64,000 bases of DNA from Picochlorum sp. 'celeri' (lineage: Eukaryota; Chlorophyta; Trebouxiophyceae): assembly GCA_010909725.1 (NCBI GenBank), contig JAACMV010000015.1:62001-126000 (forward strand), given 5' to 3'. Below, piece after piece: positions 40,263 to 49,808 of this stretch; position 1 is the first letter of the stretch; every line of letters begins with the position of its first letter. Both the position numbers and the translations under genes were made by a program. The notes beneath the pieces are model-generated. The model saw nothing but the letters and a program-made list of their open reading frames with translations, had not been told where the DNA came from and did no database searches.

Positions 40263-40704
40263 GGGTTTTCATGATATATATAATAAATATCCCAGGAGAA
40301 GAAGCTTCTTCTCTTCCAAAAAAATACATTGAAAAGTTCCTTGAATTGAACATTTTGATGTATTATTCCATCCGGATTGGTAGGGTAATCCCCCCCTGGT
40401 ACGGGGTGCCCTAGAGGGAATCACTCTACGCCATCACGTTACGGCTCCGATCAACGGTGGCCTTGCAATTGTGGAAACATGCCACCATCTCAACTTTTGT
40501 ACTACACTTGCAATAATTTTTTACTCATATTCCTTTGACAACCCCATTGTTCTCTGCTGTTGTTGATGCGTTCAGGAAGCTACCGAGAGCAACATTTCTG
40601 ATGTGTCACGACCGACCTTGGGTGTACCAATTGGTTACTGCGTATTAATATTACTACTACTATATAAAGAATTGTATAGAGACTGTTTGTTGTATCACAA
40701 TTGG
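40263..40704. promoter_or_regulatory. divergent region between PDK1 and PUF genes
   Basis: This 442-nt gap holds both promoters and leaders. The ATATATATAATAAATAT stretch near 40273-40290 lies close to the PDK1 start. A C/G-run block (CCCCCCCCTGGTACGGGG) lies around 40389-40407. I tested the latter for a tRNA fold and found none. Confidence 0.4.
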
Positions 40705-42297
40705 ATGGATCCGAGCAACCACACGGAGAAGGGGGTGGAGGAGTACGAAGAGACTGGCACATATTATATCCAATACTATCATCAGGCTGTGCCTGTGATG
40801 GTGAGCGGTAGTCCTCATGGGATGTATGGAGCCATGTACTCGAGTTATCCTCCCATGGGGTATGTGATGGAGCAGGGGCAGGGCGGCAGTGGAGGGATGC
40901 GTGGTGCTTCTGGGGGGAGTCATGGTGGAAGGAGCAATAATAAAGGGATGCGTGGTGCTCCCAGTGTTTCGAGCAGTATGCCATCATCACGGTCATCAGG
41001 ATCTGCCGTTGATGTTCGGCAGCAGTCAAAGCCTGATAAGTCGGCCATTGCATCGATGATTGGGCTATGTGTCTCGGATGAAGCGTTTCGTACTCGGGAA
41101 AAGGAGTTTCAGATACCTGTGTATGAGTCGGTGTCTATGGAAGCGGCGCATGAGGAGTATGTCTCCAAAGGAAGGGGCACCGTGAGCAGTGGTGAGATTG
41201 ATGTGATGTCGAATGGGGATGTCAGTGCGATGGATCCTGATATTGTGCGGCGAGCAGCTTTTGATCATGAGGGATCAAAGGCGCTACAGGCAATTATTCT
41301 GTCGCATGGCAACACACCGGCCCCATCGATATGGGCCAGATCATCATCCCACAGAGGGATGCCTCCACAGGACAAGGATGATGATGATTACCAGGCGATT
41401 GATCGTATCTATGAGATGCTTTCGAAAGACATCATGTATCTGTGCTTGGACATGTATGGGAACTATACAGTGCAGTGTTTATTGATGGAAGCATCCCCCA
41501 AGGTGGCACAGCAGCTGGGAGATGTGATTGTGGCCAATGTGCTGCAATTCTCGTTGAACTTTTATGGTTGCCGTGTGGTTCAGTGTGCCATGAAGCATTT
41601 GTCCATGGACTACAGATCAAAGATGTGCGATGCGTTAGAACCATTTGCATTGCATTGCCTCCAGAGTCAGAATGCCAATCATGTGATTAATGCTCTGATG
41701 ACATTACCACGGCAAGACAGGCCGGCTCATGTGGGGCGAATGCACGCATCTATATGCGAGTATGCGGTGGTCTTGGCGACGCACAAGTACGGGGTGACAG
41801 TATTGAAGACGGCGTTGGAGTCGGATATCTCAAGGAATCTGTCAAAAGCAGCGACACGGCGTCTCCTTGATGTTGTAGGTGAACTTGCCTATGATGAGTA
41901 TGGGAATTATCTGGTTCAGAATTTGATACAGGCAAACATGTGGGGAGTCCGTCGCGCCGTACATGAGTTTTTATTACAGTGTCCTTTGTTGACGCTGGCC
42001 TGTGACAAGTTTGGGTCCAATGTGTTTGAAACATTCCTGTTGAACAGCAAGACAGAGCAGAGCGATGCAGTGATCATTGCATTCCTTGAGCAATGCTGTA
42101 CTGCAGGGAAAATTGATCAGATTGTCGTGAATATCGCCATCAATAGGTATGGTAATTATGTTGTTCAGAGAATGTTGATGATGTCATCCATTAGAGTTCG
42201 CCAGATGCTGTCAAAACATCTGGCACCCCATCGGGCCATGCTCATGGGGAGCAAGCATGGTAGACATATTGCCAAACAACTTCTCCTGGACATGTGA
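40705..42297 (+). CDS. Pumilio/PUF RNA-binding protein
   Basis: The ATG at 40705 gives 530 residues: a Gly/Ser/Met-rich disordered N-terminus of about 190 residues, then the C-terminal PUF domain. Base-contacting tripeptides can be read from the repeats: GNYTVQ (NY..Q), GCRVVQ (CR..Q), ANHVIN (NH..N), GVTVLK (VT..K), GNYLVQ (NY..Q), GSNVFE (SN..E) and GNYVVQ (NY..Q). The closing repeat is HGRHIAK. NY..Q, SN..E and NY..Q toward the C-terminus predict recognition of a 5' UGU. PUF proteins bind 3' UTRs and repress or localise mRNAs. Confidence 0.93.
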   Translation: MDPSNHTEKGVEEYEETGTYYIQYYHQAVPVMVSGSPHGMYGAMYSSYPPMGYVMEQGQGGSGGMRGASGGSHGGRSNNKGMRGAPSVSSSMPSSRSSGSAVDVRQQSKPDKSAIASMIGLCVSDEAFRTREKEFQIPVYESVSMEAAHEEYVSKGRGTVSSGEIDVMSNGDVSAMDPDIVRRAAFDHEGSKALQAIILSHGNTPAPSIWARSSSHRGMPPQDKDDDDYQAIDRIYEMLSKDIMYLCLDMYGNYTVQCLLMEASPKVAQQLGDVIVANVLQFSLNFYGCRVVQCAMKHLSMDYRSKMCDALEPFALHCLQSQNANHVINALMTLPRQDRPAHVGRMHASICEYAVVLATHKYGVTVLKTALESDISRNLSKAATRRLLDVVGELAYDEYGNYLVQNLIQANMWGVRRAVHEFLLQCPLLTLACDKFGSNVFETFLLNSKTEQSDAVIIAFLEQCCTAGKIDQIVVNIAINRYGNYVVQRMLMMSSIRVRQMLSKHLAPHRAMLMGSKHGRHIAKQLLLDM

Positions 42298-42541
42298 TGT
42301 TGTTGTTGTTTTTGATGCATCACTATCATTATTAGTTTATTATCATCATCACAAGTGAGAAGAAGAAGACTAAGAGGAAGAAGAAGAGTGGAGCAAGAGA
42401 AGAGGAGGAGAAACAAGAACATATCAACCACTGTACACGTTCTACCCTGTCTTTACATACCATTCCTTTACATAGTACAATGTATCATCGTATATATAAA
42501 TATAACTCATGTGGTTTAATCACACATGTAATGAATGTAAA

Positions 42542-43699
42542 TCAATCAACTATACTACTACGTATGGTACCTGTATACAGTGCGGAAAAAATGCTGTTTG
42601 GCAAGAGCAATCTAAACACCTGCGAGACATTATCATGAACCTCTCTCGGTATTCCCATACGCACAATATCAGGGAAGAAGAGAACATGAGCCAGACCAAA
42701 TAAGATTGTCAACGTGGCCACCCTCTTGATACTGGGATGCATACGCCCTCCATACCCTTTGAGACAGTGGTAATCAAACAACAGAATGCAAGGCCCTTGT
42801 ATCGTGAAGAATGCCATCCACATCCCATGCGACGATAGAGAATATCGTAAATACGCCAAAAACATCTCATGCATCATTCCACTCACAGCGAAGGCTGCCA
42901 TCATGGCAATCATTCTCCTCATTCGTGGTGGTGCCTCTCCAGCTGGAGTCTTTTGCCTCTTCTTGACCAGAGACTGCTCCACAATCACATCATACACCAG
43001 ATATCGAAGCGAATACCCAGTATTCAAATTCCACCGCCTCGACCAAAAATCTGTCAACGACGTGCTCTCCCATGGCTTGTCAAAGTCGACAGCAACCCGC
43101 ATGGAGGTTGTCGCAGGCAGACACTGCAAGACCACAGAGCCAGCTTGCATGATGATGCTGATAAACGCATACAATCCGATACAGTCACATATCTCGCATA
43201 CACATTGCATATACAGAGGCAAATCATTGTAATAATCCGTGTACAATCCATCTATTCGGCACAGAATCACCGTGACAACCAGCAAGGCCACCACCTTGCC
43301 AACCAACCCCACCACCAGCCCTCGTGGGTGGTCGCTCAGAGATTCATGCTGTCTTGCATTCGTTCTTCTACCCTTATTATCATCCAACACTGGTATCATT
43401 GGAAGGTTATATATGAGAATATACTGCCAAATGTTCACACACGAACACAGAGGCCCGCGCTGCAAACAAAGCCCCATTGTTTTGAAATTTGCAAGCCATG
43501 TATACAACAACAGCACAATTGCCTTATTTGTACTCGTAGTACTATCAGGTAATAGTAATGCTGGGAATAGTACGTTATAGAGACACACAAGAAGGGCGAT
43601 GGCGCTGAGCAGCCCCCGAGACCCTCGTGCGTGGGCAACCCGTAGTACGACAGGTGGGACACACACTGTCGTTGCTACCAGGACAATGGATGATACCAT
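42542..43699 (-). CDS. MBOAT wax-synthase-like acyltransferase
   Basis: This 385-residue multipass protein has the wax-synthase/MBOAT_2 hallmarks: TDFWSRRWNLNTGYSLRYLVYD, then AAFAVSGMMHEMFLAYL with the catalytic His, and TIQGPCILLFDYH. The family esterifies fatty alcohols, sterols or similar acceptors in the ER. The N-terminal half supplies further membrane helices. The start codon is 16 nt downstream of the alpha/beta hydrolase stop codon on the same strand, too close for a normal promoter, so co-transcription is likely. Confidence 0.87.
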   Translation of the reverse strand: MVSSIVLVATTVCVPPVVLRVAHARGSRGLLSAIALLVCLYNVLFPALLLPDSTTSTNKAIVLLLYTWLANFKTMGLCLQRGPLCSCVNIWQYILIYNLPMIPVLDDNKGRRTNARQHESLSDHPRGLVVGLVGKVVALLVVTVILCRIDGLYTDYYNDLPLYMQCVCEICDCIGLYAFISIIMQAGSVVLQCLPATTSMRVAVDFDKPWESTSLTDFWSRRWNLNTGYSLRYLVYDVIVEQSLVKKRQKTPAGEAPPRMRRMIAMMAAFAVSGMMHEMFLAYLRYSLSSHGMWMAFFTIQGPCILLFDYHCLKGYGGRMHPSIKRVATLTILFGLAHVLFFPDIVRMGIPREVHDNVSQVFRLLLPNSIFSALYTGTIRSSIVD

Positions 43700-43715
43700 G
43701 GGCTATTCTTTTAAG

Positions 43716-44516
43716 TCACGTTTGTTCAATTAACCACGCCATCAGGGTCTCCACCATGAGGGCATGATCATTTCCCCAAAAGTGATCATTGTTCTCAAAC
43801 ACATGGACATGAATACCAGCGATACTGCCTGCCTCTTGTAACGAGACGGATCCATGATCCGTGTCGACATGAGATAGAAGCATTCGTTCAAGCTGCTGAA
43901 TGGATGTGTACTGGTCCTGGTCCCCAACGAGGATGAGTTTCCTCTTGTCGCTGGAGAAGAGGCTGTTGCAATAGGTCCTTGTTCTCAACAAGCTCGATGC
44001 TAGCGTGCCGATCGGCACGCTAATACCAGCGTATGCTGAGACACGGACGTGTTCAATGGCTTGGGCTGCCAATGCTGCACCGAAACTGTATCCCACCAGA
44101 GCAATGTGCTTTTCTGACCCTGTATGGACCTCTTGCATCCTAGCTACCAGCCAATCAATCACATGGTGCACATCTGCCGCATCTTCTTGTCCACTTCCAA
44201 AGAGATTCCTGGCACTCATCTTGTTGCCCTCGCTGCCACCAACGCCTCGCATGTTGTAGCATAAGACTGCACCGAAATATTTCAGTGCCTGGCTCTGTCT
44301 CATAACCTCTGTGACAATGGCATCGTTCATAGACCCACCCAGCAGAGAATAGGGGTGTAGAACGACAAGGCCCATGTCTGGTTGTGTAACCGTGTCACGA
44401 CTATACAGTCTGAGTCGTCCTTCCAAGCCAATCGTTGGTGTGGTATCGCGACTGACCGTCGAGTCAAAAGGAACAGAGGAGGGTTTCAAGGGGACTGGAA
44501 TCACCACGCTCTTCAT
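43716..44516 (-). CDS. alpha/beta hydrolase (dienelactone-hydrolase-like esterase fold)
   Basis: The ATG at 44516 gives 266 residues. The fold is shown by LVVLHPYSLLGGSMND (oxyanion strand), LCYNMRGVGGSEGN and the nucleophile elbow ALVGYSFGAALAAQA, with Ser in GYSFG. The acid region is KLILVGDQDQYTS and the catalytic His is in FENNDHFWG. The nearest types are eukaryotic and bacterial alpha/beta hydrolases with an NMRGVGxSxG motif. The substrate is unknown; pairing with the acyltransferase gene hints at lipid or ester metabolism. Confidence 0.88.
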   Translation of the reverse strand: MKSVVIPVPLKPSSVPFDSTVSRDTTPTIGLEGRLRLYSRDTVTQPDMGLVVLHPYSLLGGSMNDAIVTEVMRQSQALKYFGAVLCYNMRGVGGSEGNKMSARNLFGSGQEDAADVHHVIDWLVARMQEVHTGSEKHIALVGYSFGAALAAQAIEHVRVSAYAGISVPIGTLASSLLRTRTYCNSLFSSDKRKLILVGDQDQYTSIQQLERMLLSHVDTDHGSVSLQEAGSIAGIHVHVFENNDHFWGNDHALMVETLMAWLIEQT

Positions 44517-44856
44517 CAGAAATACCCGTTGAGTACAATGACATACATAATTGGTATTTTTTGGCAATCCATCTGCAGCATGGATAGGTTAAAGGGACAC
44601 AAGGCGTTGCATGGAGCCAGCGCGCTTTCCATAATTCAAACTGGCCCAGTGGCCATTTGGCATGGATGCGCTCCTGTTTCTGCTAATTTCAATTCCATGA
44701 TTAAGAAGTAATTCAATTTCCATATAGCATACAGAGAGAAAGAACGACGATGCTGGCTGTGGAGAATAACTGTTCAACAAGAATTAGCATGGCACGATGA
44801 GACGCGTCTATTTCTATGTGACACGCACAGTATATATATTATATCGAGGTTTATAG
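44517..44856. promoter_or_regulatory. divergent region between the hydrolase and PIG-W genes
   Basis: This 340-nt gap has no supported gene. A TATATATATTATAT run (about 44831-44844) lies 12 nt before the PIG-W ATG and is probably leader rather than a functional TATA box. Confidence 0.4.
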
Positions 44857-46323
44857 ATGAACATGTGGATGGGTCAAAATCAGGAGGAGCAACGGGCTCG
44901 AGTGGCTGCCAAGGAAGCGTTTGTTCAGGGGTTGACTGGGTCTGGTGTGACTGAGATTGTGGTCATGACCACCCTGCCGACGGTCTTGAGTATCATCTAC
45001 ATGGCGATTGAAAGCATTGCTGTTCGGTGTGGATGTAGTATAGGTGATTGGAGGGTGGCGATTGTTCTGGGTATGATGGAGTATGGGGTGATGATTGTGC
45101 CAGAAATTATGGGAATGACTGAAGCGTATGATGCGTATGCGATGCTTGTCGTGGCATCTGTGGTCGCTTTTGTATTGATAGGGTTGGGTGTAGGGAAGAA
45201 GAGGGATGCTGAGCAGTCTCAAGAGCCTCACCAGCATGGAGATATGAGGCCTCCACCATATACTGTGGCACTGGAGGAGGGTGGTATCAAGGATGCAGTG
45301 TCCATGCATCGGGCTCAGGTCATGTTGATGACATGTCTGGCTATTCTAGGTGTAGATTTTAGAGCTTTTCCGAGAAGATTTGCAAAGACAGAGACGTATG
45401 GTACGAGCCTGATGGATGCAGGGGTGGGGTCTATTGTTCTATGTTCATCCTTTGTGCAAGGAGTGAATCAGATGAAATCTCCCAGGTATACAGCAAAGAG
45501 GCTGAAGGATTCTTGGAGCAGTCTGTTGCGGGTTGTTGTGTTGGTCCTCTTGGGGATTGGGAAGCCCGTGGTGACATCCCTGATGGGATATCAGGTCCAT
45601 GTAGGTGAGTATGGCAGGCATTGGAATTTCTTCTTGACGCTTGCTGTGCTCAGAGCCGTCATCATGAATGTACCACGGTCGACAAGTCCTCTGGCTTTGG
45701 GGGTCACGGTGGCAGGAGCTCATCAGTATGGATTATCCAGGTTTGGATTTGGGTTGGGTGAGCTGGTCAACAGCGATGCGAGAGGCACCTCTCTTCTGCA
45801 GCAAAACAAGGAAGGAATCATATCCTTACCGGGGTATATAGCCTTACATTTCTTGGGACTTTGGTGCGCTAAAGTATTCGTGTGGATGGCATCGTTGAGG
45901 GTGAGGCGACACATCAATGCACTTCTCCTCCTGTTTGTTGGATTCCTGTGGACCACATACTGGGCTCTTGCCATGTATGTCGAGCCTGCGTCTCGCCGAT
46001 CTTGCAATGCCTCCTTCATCGCATGGATGCTCGCTATAAATGTACAGGCGATGCTGTTGAATTCCGTGTGCCTTCGATATATGCGCTCCCACACGGATAT
46101 GGGATCACGGACAGTGTCAAAACGAAGCAATGCATCACCATATCTCCCTCCTTTGCTGAATGCAGTCAATAGGGGCATGCTGTACATCTTCCTGGCTGCC
46201 AATGTGATGACTGGAGGTATCAATTCATTCGTTGATACGCTATCGACAGGGGACATCCAAGCACGGAGAATTCTTGCCATCTACATGGCTGTCATGTATG
46301 TCTTCTCAAGAACACTGTTTTGA
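44857..46323 (+). CDS. PIGW: GPI-anchor inositol acyltransferase PIG-W/GWT1
   Basis: This intronless multipass protein of 488 residues begins AKEAFVQGLTGSGVTEI, the usual PIG-W start. The central signature ILGVDFRAFPRRFAKTETYGTSLMDAGVGS is complete. GEYGRHWNFFLTLA and QQNKEGIISLPGYIALHFLG are the other conserved blocks. It acylates the inositol of GlcN-PI in the ER, an early step in GPI-anchor synthesis. The hydrophilic loop after the third helix (KKRDAEQSQEPHQHGD) is family-typical. Confidence 0.94.
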   Translation: MNMWMGQNQEEQRARVAAKEAFVQGLTGSGVTEIVVMTTLPTVLSIIYMAIESIAVRCGCSIGDWRVAIVLGMMEYGVMIVPEIMGMTEAYDAYAMLVVASVVAFVLIGLGVGKKRDAEQSQEPHQHGDMRPPPYTVALEEGGIKDAVSMHRAQVMLMTCLAILGVDFRAFPRRFAKTETYGTSLMDAGVGSIVLCSSFVQGVNQMKSPRYTAKRLKDSWSSLLRVVVLVLLGIGKPVVTSLMGYQVHVGEYGRHWNFFLTLAVLRAVIMNVPRSTSPLALGVTVAGAHQYGLSRFGFGLGELVNSDARGTSLLQQNKEGIISLPGYIALHFLGLWCAKVFVWMASLRVRRHINALLLLFVGFLWTTYWALAMYVEPASRRSCNASFIAWMLAINVQAMLLNSVCLRYMRSHTDMGSRTVSKRSNASPYLPPLLNAVNRGMLYIFLAANVMTGGINSFVDTLSTGDIQARRILAIYMAVMYVFSRTLF

Positions 46324-46390
46324 CAAACATTTGACCATTTCACCTGAGAATTGTATTCACATATGTTAAATTAATTAATTATAAAGCAGT

Positions 46391-47854
46391 ATGGCTACTC
46401 AGGATGATGATATCATCCTTGTGTTTCCAGCTGCGTCGAGTGGCATGGTCCATGCATGGTACGAACCATACTTTCTGCATCATCCTGCTATTGAGACATC
46501 TGAGTGCAATACATATTTCATGACTATTTCAGGGACCTTGCCACGGGTACATCGCTGTGTAGTTTTAAAGGAAACTCGAACGCTTTGAGAGCTGCATGTA
46601 CAATTGGGAGGGATTATTTCGCAAGCTGCCAGCATCAAAAGCCGATTCTACACTTTTGGGACTGGAGAAAGGTATGATGAAGATATAGGCTTTGTATTGT
46701 GCATTAAATCAGGCTGATACGTATCGTTTTGTTGTTGGTGTGTGCAGGAACAGATACTTCAGAAGAGTTTTGTTCCAGAGAAATGCTGGAGTATTGCGTG
46801 CAGCAAGGATGGGATTCTCTGCGCTACTGGAGGTGATTCAGGAAATATTCATATATGGGATGCCAGCGTGGGCAAGCTTCTCCTGTCATGGAAGGCGCAT
46901 CACAAAAGGGTGACAACGATTGCATTCAGTGACAAAGGGACAGAGATTGTGGCTGGGAGCGAGGATAGTCTGGTCACTGTGTGGTCTGTTGCAGGTGTTC
47001 TGTCGCAACAGAGTCAACAGGGGAGTTTGCACACGTGGAGCGACCATACGATGCCGATCAGTCAGGTTTGTGTCGGGGCAGGGGTGACTGATCCATACGT
47101 GTTTGTCTGCAGTTTGGATCATACAATCTCGGTGAGGTCCCTCCTGTCAGGACGACTGTTGCAAAAGGTCACATTACCTTCTGCTTTGACGAGCATAGCT
47201 CTGGATCCATTGGAGTACTGTGCGTATGTTGGATCAAGTAGTGGGAACATTTTCAGCGTGTCTTTTATAGAAGCAGCCAGTGATGCGCAGCAGTCAAATA
47301 CTCATACTAGTAGAAACATGATTAAAACATTCAAAACCCAGTGCGGTGGAGTGACCTCATTGGCGTTATCGAGAGATGGCGCAACTTTGGTTGCGGGAAC
47401 AGAGGATGGATCAGTAATCACGTGGGACACTGTCACAGGTCAGCATATTCGCAAGTCTTCAATCGGTGCACCAGTCGCGACTGTTCTCGTGTTGAAGTAC
47501 CCGCTCGGCATGTCGGGGCGAGGACGTGGGCAGGTGCCCGAATCAAGCCTTCGTATGATGCCTTTAGGAAACTTTGCCAAGGTTGCAGGATCCTCAGGTG
47601 TCCCGCTCAAACCATGGCAACAAACCATGATCCTCATTGATTCTAGCAGCAGCAATAGTACCATACATAGAGTATCTGACGAGTATACAATCACATCCAT
47701 GATGGAATCACAAGGCATGACGCAGCCCATGCCAGTGCAAGAGCAAGAAAATGTCCAGGAACAACTGCAGGCTCGAATCCAGGAATTAGAACGTGAGAAT
47801 GCCACCCTTGTAGAACAGAAGAACAGAGCCCTGTCTCTACTTAAAAAATCATAA
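46391..47854 (+). CDS. WDR18: WDR18/IPI3, Rix1-complex WD40 protein for 60S biogenesis
   Basis: Three exons (46391-46458, 46533-46671, 46748-47854; introns of 74 and 76 nt) give 437 residues. Splicing restores the first repeat (GMVHAWDLATGTSLCSFKG) and PILHFWDWRK. Later repeats are ATGGDSGNIHIWDASVGKLL, VAGSEDSLVTVWSV, WSDHTMPISQVCVG and VAGTEDGSVITWD; the WSDHT block is diagnostic. A C-terminal coiled coil (LQARIQELERENATLVEQ) is typical of IPI3/WDR18. The protein works in the nucleolus in pre-60S maturation. Its stop is only 11 nt before the next ATG on the same strand. Confidence 0.93.
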
Positions 47855-47865
47855 TGTAATATATA

Positions 47866-48747
47866 ATGTCTACCAATGACGAAAACGGTGGTTGGACCAC
47901 TGTCGGGTCCTCTTCTCGGAGAAATAATAATAAGAAGAAGAGGAACATGCACAGCATGCGGAAGCATCTCACGATGGGTACGGATCCACTGAATCATCAT
48001 CGCCATTGTTATTTCTATAGGATATTATACTGCTATTATGACGCATCTGTAGAAGAAGGCGAGCAGATGGGCGGCGGGGTTGGTCGACAGAGGGTGTCAG
48101 AAGACAATGACTCTGCTCCGTCTGATCGGGTCATTGCACACTACACTGGTCTCGTTGAATCTGCCATCTCTGAAGTTCAGGATTCCATGTATTTCAAGAG
48201 TACTATTCAGGCATTGCGTGATCACATGGTGAGTATGGATGGACACATGCAACGCATGTATGTGTGGGGACTTGGGTCAGTGGAACAGCCTGGCGCTGTT
48301 CATATTCGGTATCAGGTGGCTATGGCGGTGCTTTTACATCGCACCTTTTCACCTGAGTGTTCAGAAACGTACGACCCTGTATATTCCCGAGTTGATCGTC
48401 TCGTGCACGAGTCGTACGGGTTCCACGTGGCAGATGCATCAGATGGCAAGGTGGTTGCCACGGTGCCTACGCTCTTCTTCATGCCTCATTGCGAAGCATG
48501 CCTCACAGCGCATCTGCTCCGAAGGAATATAGAATCTGATACGTTACATAATGTCATCATGCTAGGTAATTCTCTCAAGACATACAAGGAGCGGGGTGAG
48601 ATGGGTATTCGGAGGGATGATGAACATGTGGCCTATCTGGTTGCCGCATGTGTGCCTCGTGTCAGAGAAATAGCATTGCCAGAATACGGATTCCCCGTAT
48701 CAGGGGCTTTTAATGATTTATCATTACATATGTTCAGCAAGGAATGA
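47866..48747 (+). CDS. SRR1-like domain protein
   Basis: The protein has 293 residues. A hydrophilic start (GGWTTVGSSSRRNNNKKKR), as in SRR1 proteins, precedes the SRR1 domain. The domain shows MYVWGLGSVEQPGAVHIRYQ, YDPVYSRVDRLVHESYGF, VPTLFFMPHCEACLTAHLLRRN and VIMLGNSLKTYKERG. In Arabidopsis, SRR1 links phytochrome B signalling to the clock; the biochemical role is unknown. A 44-nt GTACGG...CTATAG intron near 47977 was considered and rejected because it breaks the frame. The close spacing after WDR18 suggests a shared transcript. Confidence 0.88.
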   Translation: MSTNDENGGWTTVGSSSRRNNNKKKRNMHSMRKHLTMGTDPLNHHRHCYFYRILYCYYDASVEEGEQMGGGVGRQRVSEDNDSAPSDRVIAHYTGLVESAISEVQDSMYFKSTIQALRDHMVSMDGHMQRMYVWGLGSVEQPGAVHIRYQVAMAVLLHRTFSPECSETYDPVYSRVDRLVHESYGFHVADASDGKVVATVPTLFFMPHCEACLTAHLLRRNIESDTLHNVIMLGNSLKTYKERGEMGIRRDDEHVAYLVAACVPRVREIALPEYGFPVSGAFNDLSLHMFSKE

Positions 48748-48848
48748 CAAACATCTGTATATATACTTGCCTTTTTGGCAGAAGAAAATACCCTATATTT
48801 TATGATTGGATATGAAATGAAATGAACACAAAAGTAATAGTAGTAGTA

Positions 48849-49808
48849 TCATACTATACTGACAGATTTAATCAGTTTTGAATCATCTTCATTGTTTTCA
48901 TTATCATGATGAATATTCTGGCCACTTTTGAGAATGCCTCGTGAAAGCATGGCAGGATCCTGTTGAATCTTTTTCAGCCAGCGTTGCTCTTCCAGAGCTG
49001 TAAAAGGCAAAAGAGTACAATGTGGCCACGAAAATTTCTCAGAATATTCCTTCGGGTCTGACTGTGATATGATTCGAAGTACTTGTAAGATTTGAGCCCG
49101 AGTCTGCGGAGATGCCGTGTTCTGGCTCGCAACCCGAACATCGTGCATCTTTTGGGTGTAGTGCAATGCATCGAGGGCAGTCAACCCATACAGCCTGGAC
49201 AAAATGAGTGCTACTAATGATCCAGTCCGACCATGTCCACCCCAGCAGTGTATATACAATCTCTCTCCGCGTAATATCCGTTGACAACAGTCATCTGCTA
49301 AATCTGAAATGGCACCATCGCTGGTGACACTTCCATCTACAATTGGGAGGTGCAACAGATCCAACCTCGTCTGATGTATGTTTTTCAAATCATCATTCCC
49401 AGCAGTATCGCCTTCTCTCGCCTTTTTCGCATCCATAATCATTCTTTGAGCATCCTTTATGTATGGCCGAAGCGTCTTGCCCATTTTCCAGGACATGTCA
49501 GAGACAGAGTTGTTATATTCTGCTTGTAAACAAACAAACGTTGTAACGCCAACCTTGAGCAGAGCCCGCAGAATCCCATGCGTCTCTTCATCACTAATAG
49601 TGGCTGGATACGCTCCAGCAAGAACCCTCCCTTGTATGATGTAGTTACTCCACGGTGTTGGCCCGCGAAAGTCAAGAGGAACACCCCCAGGATGCAGCTG
49701 AGGCAACCGCGGCAATACCTTGCTTCTATGTTCGAATGCCCCATGCATGGCACTCATATCCCCATTATTCCCATGAGGACTAATCTCGCTCGTTGTGTCA
49801 TCAACCAT
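48849..49808 (-). CDS. dual-specificity/tyrosine phosphatase
   Basis: The protein has 319 residues. After a disordered start, the phosphatase fold begins near NYIIQGRVLAGAYPATISDEE. The active-site loop is intact: YIHCWGGHGRTGSLVALIL, a CX5R P-loop with Cys and Arg present. The general-acid loop is probably LHLPIVDGSVTSD. An acidic, Asn-rich tail follows. The CWGGxGRTG loop is typical of atypical plant and algal DSP/PTPs, with phosphoprotein or other phosphate ester substrates. The flanking region 49809-50407 contains its promoter. Confidence 0.88.
   Translation of the reverse strand: MVDDTTSEISPHGNNGDMSAMHGAFEHRSKVLPRLPQLHPGGVPLDFRGPTPWSNYIIQGRVLAGAYPATISDEETHGILRALLKVGVTTFVCLQAEYNNSVSDMSWKMGKTLRPYIKDAQRMIMDAKKAREGDTAGNDDLKNIHQTRLDLLHLPIVDGSVTSDGAISDLADDCCQRILRGERLYIHCWGGHGRTGSLVALILSRLYGLTALDALHYTQKMHDVRVASQNTASPQTRAQILQVLRIISQSDPKEYSEKFSWPHCTLLPFTALEEQRWLKKIQQDPAMLSRGILKSGQNIHHDNENNEDDSKLIKSVSIV

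Noticed and set aside
40380..40470. tRNA-like block with CCCCCCCC and GGGG runs
   Set aside because: No cloverleaf with a T-loop GTTCRA and anticodon arm could be formed on either strand.
47975..48020. 44-nt intron in the SRR1-like gene
   Set aside because: Removal breaks the reading frame and the length is below every other intron inferred; the unspliced frame is consistent.
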